From NCBI GenBank assembly GCA_942159475.1, contig OW804100.1:5658127-5722126 (forward strand): a stretch of DNA of 64,000 nucleotides, in the 5' to 3' direction. Of this stretch, positions 11,901 through 26,900 are shown piece by piece (within the stretch, counting starts at the first letter, position 1; every line of letters starts with the position of its first letter). The DNA is from Sthenelais limicola (lineage: Eukaryota; Annelida; Polychaeta; Phyllodocida; Sigalionidae). Under the pieces are notes generated by a model. That model did not search any database. It was not told where the DNA came from and saw nothing but the letters and a program-made list of their open reading frames with translations. Made by a program: the position numbers and the translations under genes.

Positions 11901-14900
11901 CTTTCCTGAACTGTGTAATGTCGTGTTATGAATCTTCAAAACGGAACCCCAAATTAAAGACAAGACAATTGAATATTAAAAAATGATCCTTAAAACAAAA
12001 TGACTGTTACGGTTCAGTCAATGGTAGCTAATGGTCAGCAAAGGGGGACCACCACCCCGCCTCCAAAATCAAGAGTGTATATACATGGATTTGCCCAACC
12101 ACAGCGGAAGATCGACATTTTCAATGATTGACTAACCCAAGATGTAATAATTACGATTCAAGAAATGTTGATGGTAGAAATTTCATCAATTAGTTATATA
12201 CAAATATTTACCCAAAATGAATAACTGTGTAAAATCATGTGCCAAAGCAGGAGTTTATCATTGTACTTTCTCTATTCTCTGCAGATGAAGGAATAACAGA
12301 AAAACAATAATCAACAAGAAACCCACTGTTGGGCCTTTTCTATCAGCTTTGATGATTTATTCTATCAATTTTTGATGGTTTTTTTTATAATTTTCAAGGA
12401 AGTGAATCCCTTATGTACACGACTCCTGAATTATGGTTTCTAGAATTAGAGTCCGATGAAATAATTAATAATTAATAATAGATTAATTAATAATTAGGTG
12501 GGTTAGTACGCACATGGTCGCTTATCATCTAAGGTACTTACAGACCCAGAAATAATTATGCTGTTGTTGGTAGGGCATTTTACCCCTTTTCTGGTCGCCA
12601 TATTTCTTAGCTATTTTATCTCCCACCAAGAAGAGGGGCGCGGCGGTAATATCCGGGTCCTTTTTGAACACATTGGGTTTGACGTGGTGTTGAAAATGGC
12701 GGAAATTCCACCAGTGAGAACCGGCAGCCTGTGGGAGGCCAACATAATGTAAGCAAATAAACAACAAATGAACAAAACGAGAAAAATGCAATAAAGGGAT
12801 TTATATTGATTTAATCTTTTACTTTTAAATTAAAAAAAAGTAAATTGGATGAGGTACAGCTGAGGGCAGGGGTCACTAGCAGGAGAAATAAACAACTTCA
12901 AATGCTCTAGATCTATAATAAATATTAATTCTTGCAAGGAACTCCAGACAGAATTAAGTATTGATACATCGGGGGACGGGGGCAGAGGTGGGGGTAGGAA
13001 TGGGCATTATTGGCCCCTAATGTCGATATACAGTGGAACCTCTCTATTGAGACCACCCTTGGGACTGAACGAGTTGTGGTCTCATAGCGAGCTGGTCTCA
13101 TTAGAGGGGCTAATCTAATAAGAGGAAAACAATTCGGGACTGAGAAAAACTGGTGTTAATAGAGGGGTGGTCTCTATAGAGAGGTGGTCTTTATGCGAGG
13201 TTCCACTGTAGTCGTTGGAGCTGAGATCCTGGCAGAAAAAAAATCAACAGCTTCATCTTATCTGTGATGGCAACTTATTTTGCCTGAAACCCCCAGAACA
13301 ATTAGGGCTCCTTGATGATACACATCTCTCATTTAATATTTGTACACGACCACTTTGCCATGCATGTAATACAAGATGTAATGCGTCATATCCTTACCTT
13401 CAGAATGCCTATAGTGATGTGGTGGAATATGTGGTTCATTTTTGTACTGGTAAATACACTGAGATGTCCATAGTCATGCTGGGTCCAGCCAGCTTGTGCC
13501 TAAATAAAGCCATTATTGGGTGTTAATATTATTACGCTATTATAGACTTGTATTTATAAGTATTTTAGCCATGCATTTATCGTAGTGGCATTTAACAAAA
13601 TTTCCGATAACTTATTAGCAAAAAATAGGTAGAAATATATTCCAGACTACAACTTATTATAAAGAACAATTTTACGAACATTCCAGTGATTGCTTATATC
13701 GCTACTAGATAATCAGTTTCATTTTAACGAGAGAATAAACATCAACCTTCAATAAGAAGTAAATTCTACAGAAGACTCCTCCACAACCAACAGAACAGAA
13801 CAGATGCAAAGACTTTTATTTATAGAATTCCTTTGTGGAGATATTAATATACTTAATGACACTGACACTAACCGACTAATCGGTATTGACATTTATTCTT
13901 GACTCTTAATTTTTAAAATCTCATTATCAATGTTTATTTAAGGCCTCCTTGGTAGATCTCCAGTGGAGAAGGAGCTGGCCCCTTTCTTGATTTCCAATTA
14001 TGTATATTGAATAAAAGTTGTATAATAATAATAATAATGTAATAATAATAGCGAAGGATTGTGAAGAATAATCCATGTACAGACAAATACCATCACCTGA
14101 ATAGAAGATAAAACGAGTGTAAAGTCTCCCCACATACCTGTCCTGTTGCTAATATGATGCCGGACACAATAAATGCTAGTGGCCCGCCACCTAGTGTAAT
14201 AAGGGTGAGGTAACCGAGGATCTCCAGCACTAGAATGTGGACGAAATGGAGGCCGAAGAAATATGGGTTGGCCTTAAATAAACCGCGCTCTTCAGCACGT
14301 TTTCTTAATTTCCTAAAGTCTTCCATCATTTGTTCCTGTAAGAATAACATGAGTATAAACCAACTGGTACAAATTATACCAGATAATTATGTAATTATGT
14401 GCAAATTATGGCATGTACACTTGTTTATACATTTTTTCATATACTGTGGAACCTCTCTTGGGACTGAACGATTTGTGGTCTCATAGCGAGGTGATTAAGA
14501 GGAAAGCAATTCGATACTGACAGAAACTGGTCTTAATAGAGGGGTAGTCTCTATAGAGAGGTGGTCTTTATGTGGGGTTCCACTGTATTTCCTTTATTTC
14601 ACTAAAATTGCATGTGGAATAAAGAACTATCAGGCAATAGAGACATTTAAGACGCACACACGACGATTCCCGTGCGTTGCATACAAATTACAATCGATAA
14701 TTTACTAAATGAAAGTCATAGTAAATTTGACATACAAGTTGGAGTGTGAGCTGTTTATTCATTTGTTGTACTTCTATGTATAAGTTAAATCGTAAATTAC
14801 TCAAAAAGGACAAACTGACTACAATTTTTTGACTGGGTTCCATGAGATTATCATTGTATGAAACTGGACTCAATACAATTTTTAAAAAAAATAATAAAAA

Positions 14901-17900
14901 AATAAAATTAAAAGATAAAGACGTAGAACTTACACCTAAGGATTGTGTCTCTTCCGTTTCTATTCTGCCTATAAGAATGGGTTTCATGAACTTGGACGTA
15001 TACGTCTTGTCGGGATGCATTGCTTGAAAGGCATCCTGCAATATGGAGTATGGAGATCAGCAAACATTTAATAACAACAAACACCAACAAATCATTTAAG
15101 ATAATATTATATGTGATGTGTTTCAGGGAAATGAGTCGCAAAAAATATATCTTGAGATACCACCGTATTTGAAAAGATGAGATCAAGCCGATTCTAATTA
15201 TAGTAAACATTGAGGACATCTTAGAAGAGTTTCTATATTTTATGTTTGATATATTTATGTCTGAAAAAAAGTTTGCAATATTTCTGGGTGTAAGTGATTA
15301 AATGTACTCCATAGTATGACCAGAGTTGTATATTTACATGTTTACATGTATATAGATGTATAACTCTGGTATGACCTTCGAAACGCAAGGATATATTTAA
15401 CTCGCCGTCTTGAAATGTAATACATGTATTCATAGGGCTTAAGACATTAAATCCCCCAAAATTTGGAACATTCGAACAATCAGATCCTGTGAAATAATCA
15501 ATTTAGAAAATATCTTTTTTGCGACTTGTGACTCATTTGCTTAGAGCACATCACATATAATTAGAGCTAGGGTACGTTGCCTCAATTTGTGATATCACCA
15601 TGAATATTTTCAGAAATTAAGAGACGTAGTCCTTTTCATTCAGCAGACATCAGTCAACGCCAAATATTAAAAGAAATGTTTAACCCTGAGCAACAGATGT
15701 CCTATCTAGTTTGATAATTCAAACTATCGCATATTTAAATTCTGCGAACCCTCTAATACATTATTATCGTCCAATCTTCCGACGCTGTCAAGTGTTATCT
15801 ATTAATGTTGTTAATAACAGTTGTTGTAGGCGGACCTCAAGTGTGTTTGCAATATACAAACACTACAAGGAGATCATCGGATTAAGGAGATAAATATGTC
15901 TTCTCTCAATAGATGTTATCTGGCCCTCGAGTAAGAGATAACGTCAGATCTATACATCATTCGGTTAAGTGGACGCAAATTATACAATATTTAAACAAAT
16001 ATCTTCCGGGAATTATGACCAGGAGAAATGCATCATTGTTTCAGATGTGTTAACGATACCCAGTTGAAATTTATTTCAAAGAGGAACTTTGTATAGCCTC
16101 ATTTCATCATAATCTATTCTACAGAACGGGATTGAATTTATTTTCATCTCGTTTTTCCTCCTCGAAATTACAGTTTTTAAATGTCAGGGGTGCATGGACA
16201 TCTCATCTACGATTATGGTGTACACAATTAATGGTGCCATGCACGCATACGTTTCCGAATTGTAGGAAAAAATCGCTCCTTGTTTCGTTCTAATCAACAT
16301 CACTTTAGCATAATATAGAATCGTCGTTAACGTGTTTTGCATTGATTGAATAAAAAAAAATCCACCCAGACTTCAAGCTTCACTGCAGCGGGGCATTTAG
16401 TCGATGCGCAGCTTTACATTCGCGCCATTTGCACTGTATAGACCTGATCAATATGAGCATCAACTTGATCTATATATACCCAGAACTAAAATACACCAAT
16501 TTGAAAGATGACTCCCGCGTCCAATGATTTAACATTTCATGTTCGTCTATAACTTAAGTCTATAACCTAAGTCTTACTTCTTTCAAATGCCAAAGACTAT
16601 TCTAATTGCAGCGTCCTTAGCAACGGTGAAATAAATTATTCATGCGACATCTATCTAGTACGTTGGCACCAGATAATCGATGAAAAACCTTTATTGATAG
16701 GCCTGTGAAAGCATGCAGTGCCTGCTTGCTGGGCCTATTCACACACACCAAGTATGGGCTGTGTATTGGTCTAAGTTATATATATATACAGGACCATCAT
16801 ATACCAAGTATGGGCTGTGTATTGGTCTAAGTTATATATACATGACCATCATATACCAAGTATGGGCTGTATATTGGTCTAAGTTATATATACAGGACCA
16901 TCATATACCAAGTATGGGTTGTGTATTGGTCTATGTTATATATACAGGACCATCACATACCAAGTATGGGTTGTATATTGGTCTAAGTTATATATACAGG
17001 ACCATCATATACCAAGTATGGGTTGTGTATTGGTCTAAGTTATGTATACAGGACCATCACATACCAAGTATGGGTTGTGTATTGGTCTAAGTTATATATA
17101 CAGGACCATCATATACCAAGTATGGGTTGTGTATTGGTCTATGTTATATATACAGGACCATCACATACCAAGTATGGGTGGTATATTGGTCTAAGTTATA
17201 TATACAGGACCATCACATACCAAGTATGGGTTGTGTATTGGTCTAAGTTATATATATATACAGGACCATCACATACCAAGTATGGGTTGTGTATTGGTCT
17301 ATGTTATATATACAGGACCATCACATACCAAGTATGGGTTGTATATTGGTCTAAGTTATATATACAGGACCATCATATACCAAGTATGGGTTGTGTATTG
17401 GTCTAAGTTATATATACATGCAGGACCATCATATACCAAGTATGGGTTTTGTATTGGTCTATGTTATATATACAGGACCATCACATACCAAGTATGGGTT
17501 GTATATTGGTCTATGTTATATATACAGGACCATCACATACCAAGTATGGGTTGTATATTGGTCTATGTTATATATACAGGACCATCATATACCAAGTATG
17601 GGTTGTGTATTGGTCTATGTTATATATACAGGACCATCATATACCAAGTATGGGTTGTATATTGGTCTAAGTTATATATACAGGACCATCACATACCAAG
17701 TATGGGTTGTGTATTGGTCTAAATTATATATACAGGACCATCATATACCAAGTATGGGTTGTGTATTGGTCTAAGTTATATATACAGGACCATCCCATAC
17801 CAAGTATGGGTTGTATATTGGTCTAAGTTATATATACAGGACCATCACATACCAAGTATGGGCTGTGTATTGGTCTATGTTATGTATACAGGACCATCCC

Positions 17901-20900
17901 ATACCAAGTATGGGTTGTGTATTGGTCTATGTTATGTATACAGGACCATCACATACCAAGTATGGGTTGTATATTGGTCTAAGTTATATACAGGACCATC
18001 ATATACCAAGTATGGGTTGTGTATTGGTCTAAGTTATATATACAGGACCATCCCATACCAAGTATGGGCTGTATATTGGTCTATGTTATATATACAGGAC
18101 CATCCCATACCAAGTATGGGTTGTATATTGGTCTAAGTTATATATACAGGACCATCCCATACCAAGTATGGGCTGTATATTGGTCTATGTTATATATACA
18201 GGACCATCCCATACCAAGTATGGGTTGTGTATTGGTCTAAGTTATATATACAGGACCATCACATACCAAGTATGGGTTGTATATTGGTCTATGTTATATA
18301 TACAGGACCATCCCATACCAAGTATGGGTTGTATATTGGTCTATGTTATATATACAGGACCATCCCATACCAAGTATGGGTTGTGTATTGGTCTAAGTTA
18401 TATATACAGGACCATCATATACCAAGTATGGGTTGTATATTGGTCTAAGTTATATATACAGGACCATCACATACCAAGTATGGGTTGTGTATTGGTCTAA
18501 GTTATATATACAGGACCATCATATACCAAGTATGGGTTGTGTATTGGTCTAAGTTATATATACAGGACCATCATATACCAAGTATGGGTTGTGTATTGGT
18601 CTAAGTTATATATACAGGACCATCATATACCAAGTATGGGTTGTATATTGGTCTAAGTTATATATACAGGACCATCATATACCAAGTATGGGTTGTGTAT
18701 TGGTCTAAGTTATATATACAGGACCATCATATACCAAGTATGGGTTGTATATTGGTCTATGTTATATATACAGGACCATCATATACCAAGTATGGGTTGT
18801 GTATTGGTCTATGTTATATATACAGGACCATCATATACCAAGTATGGGTTGTGTATTGGTCTAAGTTATACAGGACCATCATATACCAAGTATGGGTTGT
18901 ATATTGGTCTAAGTTATATATACAGGACCATCACATACCAAGTATGGGTTGTGTATTGGTCTAAGTTATGTATACAGGACCATCATATACCAAGTATGGG
19001 TTGTGTATTGGTCTATGTTATATATACAGGACCATCACATACCAAGTATGGGTTGTGTATTGGTCTATGTTATATATACAGGACCATCCCATACCAAGTA
19101 TGGGCTGTATATTGGTCTATGTTATATATACAGGACCATCATATACCAAGTATGGGTTGTATATTGGTCTAAGTTATATATACAGGACCATCATATACCA
19201 AGTATGGGTTGTATATTGGTCTATGTTATATATACAGGACCATCACATACCAAGTATGGGTTGTGTATTGGTCTATGTTATATATACAGGACCATCATAT
19301 ACCAAGTATGGGTTGTATATTGGTCTAAGTTATATATACAGGACCATCACATACCAAGTATGGGTTGTGTATTGGTCTATGTTATATATACAGGACCATC
19401 CCATACCAAGTATGGGTTGTATATTGGTCTAAGTTATATATACAGGACCATCCCATACCAAGTATGGGTTGTATATTGGTCTATGTTATATATATATACA
19501 GGACCATCATATACCAAGTATGGGTTGTGTATTGGTCTATGTTATATATATATACAGGACCATCACATACCAAGTATGGGTTGTGTATAAGTTATATATA
19601 CAGGACCATCATATACCAAGTATGGGTTGTGTATTGGTCTATGTTATATATATATACAGGACCATCACATACCAAGTATGGGTTGTGTATTGGTCTATGG
19701 TATATATATATACAGGACCATCATATACCAAGTATGGGTTGTGTATTGGTCTATGTTATATATACAGGACCACCATATACCAAGTATGGGTTGTGTATTG
19801 GTCTATGTTATATATACAGGACCATCATATACCAAGTATGGGTTGTATATTGGTCTAAGTTATATATACAGGACCATCACATACCAAGTATGGGTTGTGT
19901 ATTGGTCTAAGTTATATATACAGGACCATCATATACCAAGTATGGGTTGTGTATTGGTCTATGTTATATATACAGGACCATCATATACCAAGTATGGGTT
20001 GTGTATTGGTCTAAGTTATATATACAGGACCATCACATACCAAGTATGGGTTGTGTATTGGTCTATGTTATATATACAGGACCATCACATACCAAGTATG
20101 GGTTGTATATTGGTCTAAGTTATATATACAGGACCATCATATACCAAGTATGGGTTGTATATTGGTCTAAGTTATATATACAGGACCATCATATACCAAG
20201 TATGGGTTGTGTATTGGTCTATGTTATATATACAGGACCATCATATACCAAGTATGGGTTGTGTATTGGTCTAAGTTATATATACAGGACCATCATATAC
20301 CAAGTATGGGTTGTGTATTGGTCTAAGTTATATATACAGGACCATCATATACCAAGTATGGGTTGTGTATTGGTCTAAATTATATATATATACAGGACCA
20401 TCACATACCAAGTATGGGTTGTGTATTGGTCTAAGTTATATACAGGACCATCACATACCAAGTATGGGTTGTGTATTGGTCTATGTTATATATACAGGAC
20501 CATCACATACCAAGTATGGGTTGTATATTGGTCTAAGTTATATATACAGGACCATCATATACCAAGTATGGGTTGTGTATTGGTCTAAGTTATATATACA
20601 GGACCATCATATACCAAGTATGGGTTGTGTATTGGTCTATGTTATATATACAGGACCATCACATACCAAGTATGGGTTGTATATTGGTCTAAGTTATATA
20701 TACAGGACCATCATATACCAAGTATGGGTTGTATATTGGTCTATGTTATATATACAGGACCATCACATACCAAGTATGGGCTGTGTATTGGTCTAAGTTA
20801 TATACAGGACCATCACATACCAAGTATGGGTTGTGTATTGGTCTATGTTATATATACAGGACCATCACATACCAAGTATGGGTTGTGTATTGGTCTATGT

Positions 20901-23900
20901 TATATATACAGGACCATCATATACCAAGTATGGGTTGTGTATTGGTCTAAGTTATATATACAGGACCATCACATACCAAGTATGGGTTGTGTATTGGTCT
21001 AAGTTATATATACAGGACCATCACATACCAAGTATGGGTTGTATATTGGTCTAAGTTATGTATACAGGACCATCACATACCAAGTATGGGTTGTGTATTG
21101 GTCTAAGTTATATATACAGGACCATCACATACCAAGTATGGGTTGTGTATTGGTCTATGTTATATATACAGGACCATCACATACCAAGTATGGGTTGTAT
21201 ATAGGTCTAAGTTATATATACAAGACCATCACATACCAAGTATGGGTTGTATATTGGTCTAAGTTATATATACAGGACCATCACATACCAAGTATGGGTT
21301 GTGTATTGGTCTAAGTTATATATACAGGACCATCATATACCAAGTATGGGTTGTGTATTGGTCTATGTTATATATACAGGACCATCACATACCAAGTATG
21401 GGTTGTGTATTGGTCTATGTTATATATACAGGGCCATCACATACCAAGTATGGGTTGTGTATTGGTCTATGTTATATATACAGGACCATCACATACCAAG
21501 TATGGGTTGTGTATTGGTCTAAGTTATATATACAGGACCATCACATACCAAGTATGGGTTGTATATTGGTCTAAGTTATATATACAGGACCATCACATAC
21601 CAAGTATGGGTTGTGTATTGGTCTAAGTTATATATACAGGACCATCATATACCAAGTATGGGTTGTATATTGGTCTATGTTATATATACAGGACCATCAC
21701 ATACCAAGTATGGGTTGTATATTGGTCTAAGTTATATATACAGGACCATCACATACCAAGTATGGGTTGTATATTGGTCTAAGTTATATATACAGGACCA
21801 TCACATACCAAGTATGAGTTGTATATTGGTCTAAGTTATATATACAGGACCATCACATACCAAGTATGGGTTGTGTATTGGTCTAAGTTATATATACAGG
21901 ACCATCACATACCAAGTATGGGTTGTATATTGGTCTAAGTTATATATACAGGACCATCACATACCAAGTATGAGTTGTATATTGGTCTAAGTTATATATA
22001 CAGGACCATCACATACCAAGTATGGGTTGTGTATTGGTCTAAGTTATATACAGGACCATCATATACCAAGTATGGGTTGTGTATTGGTCTAAGTTATATA
22101 TACAGGACCATCATATACCAAGTATGGGTTGTGTATTGGTCTAAGTTATACAGGACCATCATATACCAAGTATGGGTTGTATATTGGTCTAAGTTATATA
22201 TACAGGACCATCACATACCAAGTATGGGTTGTGTATTGGTCTAAGTTATACAGGACCATCATATACCAAGTATGGGTTGTATATTGGTCTAAGTTATATA
22301 TACAGGACCATCACATACCAAGTATGGGTTGTGTATTGGTCTAAGTTATATATACAGGACCATCCCATACCAAGTATGGGTTGTGTATTGGTCTATGTTA
22401 TGTATACAGGACCATCCCATACCAAGTATGGGTTGTGTATTGGTCTATGTTATATATACAGGACCATCACACACCAAGTATGGGTTGTATATTGGTCTAA
22501 GTTATACAGGACCATCATATACCAAGTATGGGTTGTATATTGGTCTAAGTTATATATACAGGACCATCACATACCAAGTATGGGTTGTATATTGGTCTAA
22601 GTTATATATACAGGACCATCATATACCAAGTATGGGTTGTGTATTGGTCTTTGTTATATATACAGGACCATCACATACCAAGTATGGGTTGTATATTGGT
22701 CTATGTTATATATACAGGACCATCACATACCAAGTATGGGTTGTGTATTGGTCTAAGTTATATATACAGGACCATCATATACCAAGTATGGGTTGTGTAT
22801 TGGTCTAAGTTATATATACAGGACCATCACATACCAAGTATGGGTTGTGTATTGGTCTATGTTATATATATATACAGGACCATCACATACCAAGTATGGG
22901 TTGTATATTGGTCTATGTTATATATACAGGACCATCATATACCAAGTATGGGTTGTATATTGGTCTAAGTTATATATACAGGACCATCACATACCAAGTA
23001 TGGGTTGTATATTGGTCTATGTTATATATACAGGACCATCACATACCAAGTATGGGTTGTGTATTGGTCTAAGTTATATATACAGGACCATCACATACCA
23101 AGTATGGGTTGTATATTGGTCTATGTTATATATACAGGACCATCACATACCAAGTATGGGTTGTGTATTGGTCTAAGTTATATATACAGGACCATCATAT
23201 ACCAAGTATGGGTTGTGTATTGGTCTAAGTTATATATACAGGACCATCATATACCAAGTATGGGTTGTGTATTGGTCTAAGTTATATATACAGGACCATC
23301 ACATACCAAGTATGGGTTGTATATTGGTCTAAGTTATATATACAGGACCATCATATACCAAGTATGGGTTGTGTAGTGGTCTAAGTTATATATACAGGAC
23401 CATCATATACCAAGTATGGGTTGTGTATTGGTCTAAGTTATATATACAGGACCATCACATACCAAGTATGGGTTGTGTATTGGTCTATGTTATATATACA
23501 GGACCATCATATACCAAGTATGGGTTGTATATTGGTCTAAGTTATATACAGGACCATCATATACCAAGTATGGGTTGTGTATTGGTCTAAGTTATATATA
23601 CAGGACCATCATATACCAAGTATGGGTTGTGTATTGGTCTAAGTTATATATACAGGACCATCACATACCAAGTATGGGTTGTATATTGGTCTATGTTATA
23701 TATACAGGACCATCATATACCAAGTATGGGTTGTGTATTGGTCTATGTTATGTATACAGGACCATCATATACCAAGTATGGGTTGTGTATTGGTCTAAGT
23801 TATATATACAGGACCATCATATACCAAGTATGGGTTGTATATTGGTCTATGTTATATATACAGGACCATCACATACCAAGTATGGGTTGTATATTGGTCT

Positions 23901-26900
23901 AAGTTATATACAGGACCATCATATACCAAGTATGGGTTGTATATTGGTCTAAGTTATATATACAGGACCATCATATACCAAGTATGGGTTGTGTATTGGT
24001 CTATGTTATATATACAGGACCATCATATACCAAGTATGGGTTGTGTATTGGTCTAAGTTATATATACAGGACCATCATATACCAAGTATGGGCTGTATAT
24101 TGGTCTATGTTATATATACAGGACCATCATATACCAAGTATGGGTTGTGTATTGGTCTATGTTATATATACAGGACCATCACATACCAAGTATGGGTTGT
24201 GTATTGGTCTAAGTTATATATACAGGACCATCACATACCAAGTATGGGTTGTATATTGGTCTAAAGTATATATACAGGACCATCATATACCAAGTATGGG
24301 TTGTGTATTGGTCTAAGTTATATATACAGGACCATCATATACCAAGTATGGGTTGTGTATTGGTCTAAGTTATATATACAGGACCATCACATACCAAGTA
24401 TGGGTTGTGTATTGGTCTATGTTATATATATATACAGGACCATCACATACCAAGTATGGGTTGTGTATTGGTCTAAGTTATATATACAGGACCATCACAT
24501 ACCAAGTATGGGTTGTATATTGGTCTAAAGTATATATACAGGACCATCACATACCAAGTATGGGTTGTGTATTGGTCTAAGTTATATATATATACAGGAC
24601 CATCACATACCAAGTATGGGTTGTATATTGGTCTAAGTTATATATACAGGACCATCATATACCAAGTATGGGTTGTGTATTGGTCTAAGTTATATATACA
24701 GGACCATCACACACCAAGTATGGGTTGTATATTGGTCTAAAGTATATATACAGGACCATCATATACCAAGTATGGGTTGTATATTGGTCTATGTTATATA
24801 TACAGGACCATCATATACCAAGTATGGGTTGTGTATTGGTCTAAGTTATATATACAGGACCATCATATACCAAGTATGGGTTGTATATTGGTCTATGTTA
24901 TATATACAGGACCATCACATACCAAGTATGGGTTGTGTATTGGTCTAAGTTATATATACAGGACCATCATATACCAAGTATGGGTTGTATATTGGTCTAA
25001 GTTATATATACAGGACCATCACATACCAAGTATGGGTTGTATATTGGTCTAAGTTATATATACAGGACCATCATATACCAAGTATGGGTTGTGTATTGGT
25101 CTAAGTTATATATACAGGACCATCACATACCAAGTATGGGTTGTGTATTGGTCTATGTTATATATACAGGACCATCATATACCAAGTATGGGTTGTGTAT
25201 TGGTCTAAGTTATATATACAGGACCATCACATACCAAGTATGGGTTGTGTATTGGTCTAAGTTATATATACAGGACCATCATATACCAAGTATGGGTTGT
25301 GTAGTGGTCTATGTTATATATACAGGACCATCATATACCAAGTATGGGTTGTATATTGGTCTAAGTTATATATACAGGACCATCATATACCAAGTATGGG
25401 TTGTATATTGGTCTAAGTTATATATACAGGACCATCATATACCAAGTATGGGTTGTATATTGGTCTAAGTTATATATACAGGACCATCATATACCAAGTA
25501 TGGGTTGTGTATTGGTCTAAGTTATATATACAGGACCATCATATACCAAGTATGGGTTGTATATTGGTCTAAGTTATATATACAGGACCATCATATACCA
25601 AGTATGGGTTGTATATTGGTCTAAGTTATATATACAGGACCATCATATACCAAGTATGGGTTGTGTATTGGTCTAAGTTATATATACAGGACCATCATAT
25701 ACCAAGTATGGGTTGTATATTGGTCTATGTTATATATACAGGACCATCATATACCAAGTATGGGTTGTATATTGGTCTATGTTATATATACAGGACCATC
25801 ACATACCAAGTATGGGTTGTGTATAAGTTATATATACAGGACCATCATATACCAAGTATGGGTTGTATATTGGTCTATGTTATATATACAGGACCATCAT
25901 ATACCAAGTATGGGTTGTATATTGGTCTAAGTTATATATACAGGACCATCACATACCAAGTATGGGTTGTATATTGGTCTAAGTTATATATATATACAGG
26001 ACCATCACATACCAAGTATGGGTTGTATATTGGTCTAAGTTATATATATATACAGGACCATCACATACCAAGTATGGGTTGTGTATTGGTCTAAGTTATA
26101 TATACAGGACCATCATATACCAAGTATGGGTTGTATATTGGTCTAAGTTATATATACAGGACCATCACATACCAAGTATGGGTTGTATATTGGTCTAAGT
26201 TATATATATATACAGGACCATCACATACCAAGTATGGGTTGTGTATTGGTCTAAGTTATATATACAGGACCATCATATACCAAGTATGGGTTGTATATTG
26301 GTCTAAGTTATATATATATACAGGACCATCACATACCAAGTATGGGTTGTGTATTGGTCTAAGTTATATATATATACAGGACCATCACATACCAAGTATG
26401 GGTTGTGTATTGGTCTAAGTTATATATACAGGACCATCATATACCAAGTATGGGTTGTATATTGGTCTAAGTTATATATACAGGACCATCACATACCAAG
26501 TATGGGTTGTGTATTGGTCTAAATTATGTATACAGGACCATCATATACCAAGTATGGGTTGTGTATTGGTCTATGTTATATATACAGGACCATCACATAC
26601 CAAGTATGGGTTGTATATTGGTCTAAGTTATATATACAGGACCATCACATACCAAGTATGAGTTGTATATTGGTCTAAGTTATATATACAGGACCATCAC
26701 ATACCAAGTATGGGTTGTATATTGGTCTATGTTATATATACAGGACCATCATATACCAAGTATGGGTAATGTATTGGTCTAAGTTATATATACAGGACCA
26801 TCACATACCAAGTATGGGTTGTATATTGGTCTAAGTTATATATACAGGACCATCATATACCAAGTATGGGTTGTGTATTGGTCTAAGTTATATATACAGG

